A model generated the notes under the pieces. The model ran no database searches. It was not told the origin of the DNA and saw nothing but the letters and a program-made list of their open reading frames with translations. The position numbers and the translations under genes were made by a program. A DNA stretch of 13,574 bases from JAXHUH01 sp034211175 (lineage in GTDB: Bacteria; Actinomycetota; Acidimicrobiia; Acidimicrobiales; CAIXPF01), in NCBI GenBank assembly GCA_034211175.1, contig JAXHUH010000142.1:1-13574 (forward strand). The letters are read 5' to 3'. Positions 13,568-13,574 of this stretch are shown one piece after another; the first letter of the stretch is position 1; the number at the start of each line of letters is the position of its first letter.

Positions 13568-13574
13568 GTGGGCC

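Overview
The window comes from a very GC-rich genome (roughly 70% or more, with coding third positions nearly all G or C). The gene content points to an actinobacterium: a mycobacterial-type F420-dependent oxidoreductase, an actinobacterial type-1 thiolase-like protein, a lipoprotein solute receptor and a PAS/GGDEF/EAL protein. I infer a relative of Acidimicrobiia, but nothing here (no rRNA, no housekeeping marker) proves it.

Layout, left to right. (1) 1-1311, minus: the N-terminal 437 residues of a membrane-anchored or secreted protein whose C-terminus lies beyond the left edge. (2) 1312-1812: a divergent intergenic region rich in short palindromes. (3) 1813-3372, plus: an orphan ABC-type substrate-binding lipoprotein of the branched-chain amino acid receptor family. 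(4) 3378-3444: two tandem hairpins between convergent genes. (5) 3502-4977 and 5096-6112, both minus: a thiolase-like protein of the TLP1 type and an Rv3520c-type LLM oxidoreductase, probably a lipid or CoA-ester metabolism pair. (6) 6227-6255: a strong hairpin. (7) 6260-9892, minus: a 1210-residue multipass membrane protein with GAF-like, PAS, PAS, GGDEF and EAL domains, starting at TTG. (8) 9893-10210: a divergent promoter region with an AT-rich dyad. (9) 10211-13537, plus: a 1108-residue fusion of a fatty acyl-AMP ligase, an acyl carrier protein and a PLP-dependent alpha-oxoamine synthase. It is followed by a hairpin, and the window ends.

The fusion protein is the most notable object. Its domain order predicts that it adenylates a fatty acid, loads it on its own carrier domain, and condenses it by decarboxylation with an amino acid to give a long-chain alpha-aminoketone. 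That is the chemistry of the first step of sphingolipid synthesis and of several aminoketone or pyrrole natural products, here in one polypeptide. Its partners, if any, lie to the right of the window. The other genes look like independent transcription units, and I see no phage, transposon, CRISPR array, tRNA or rRNA.
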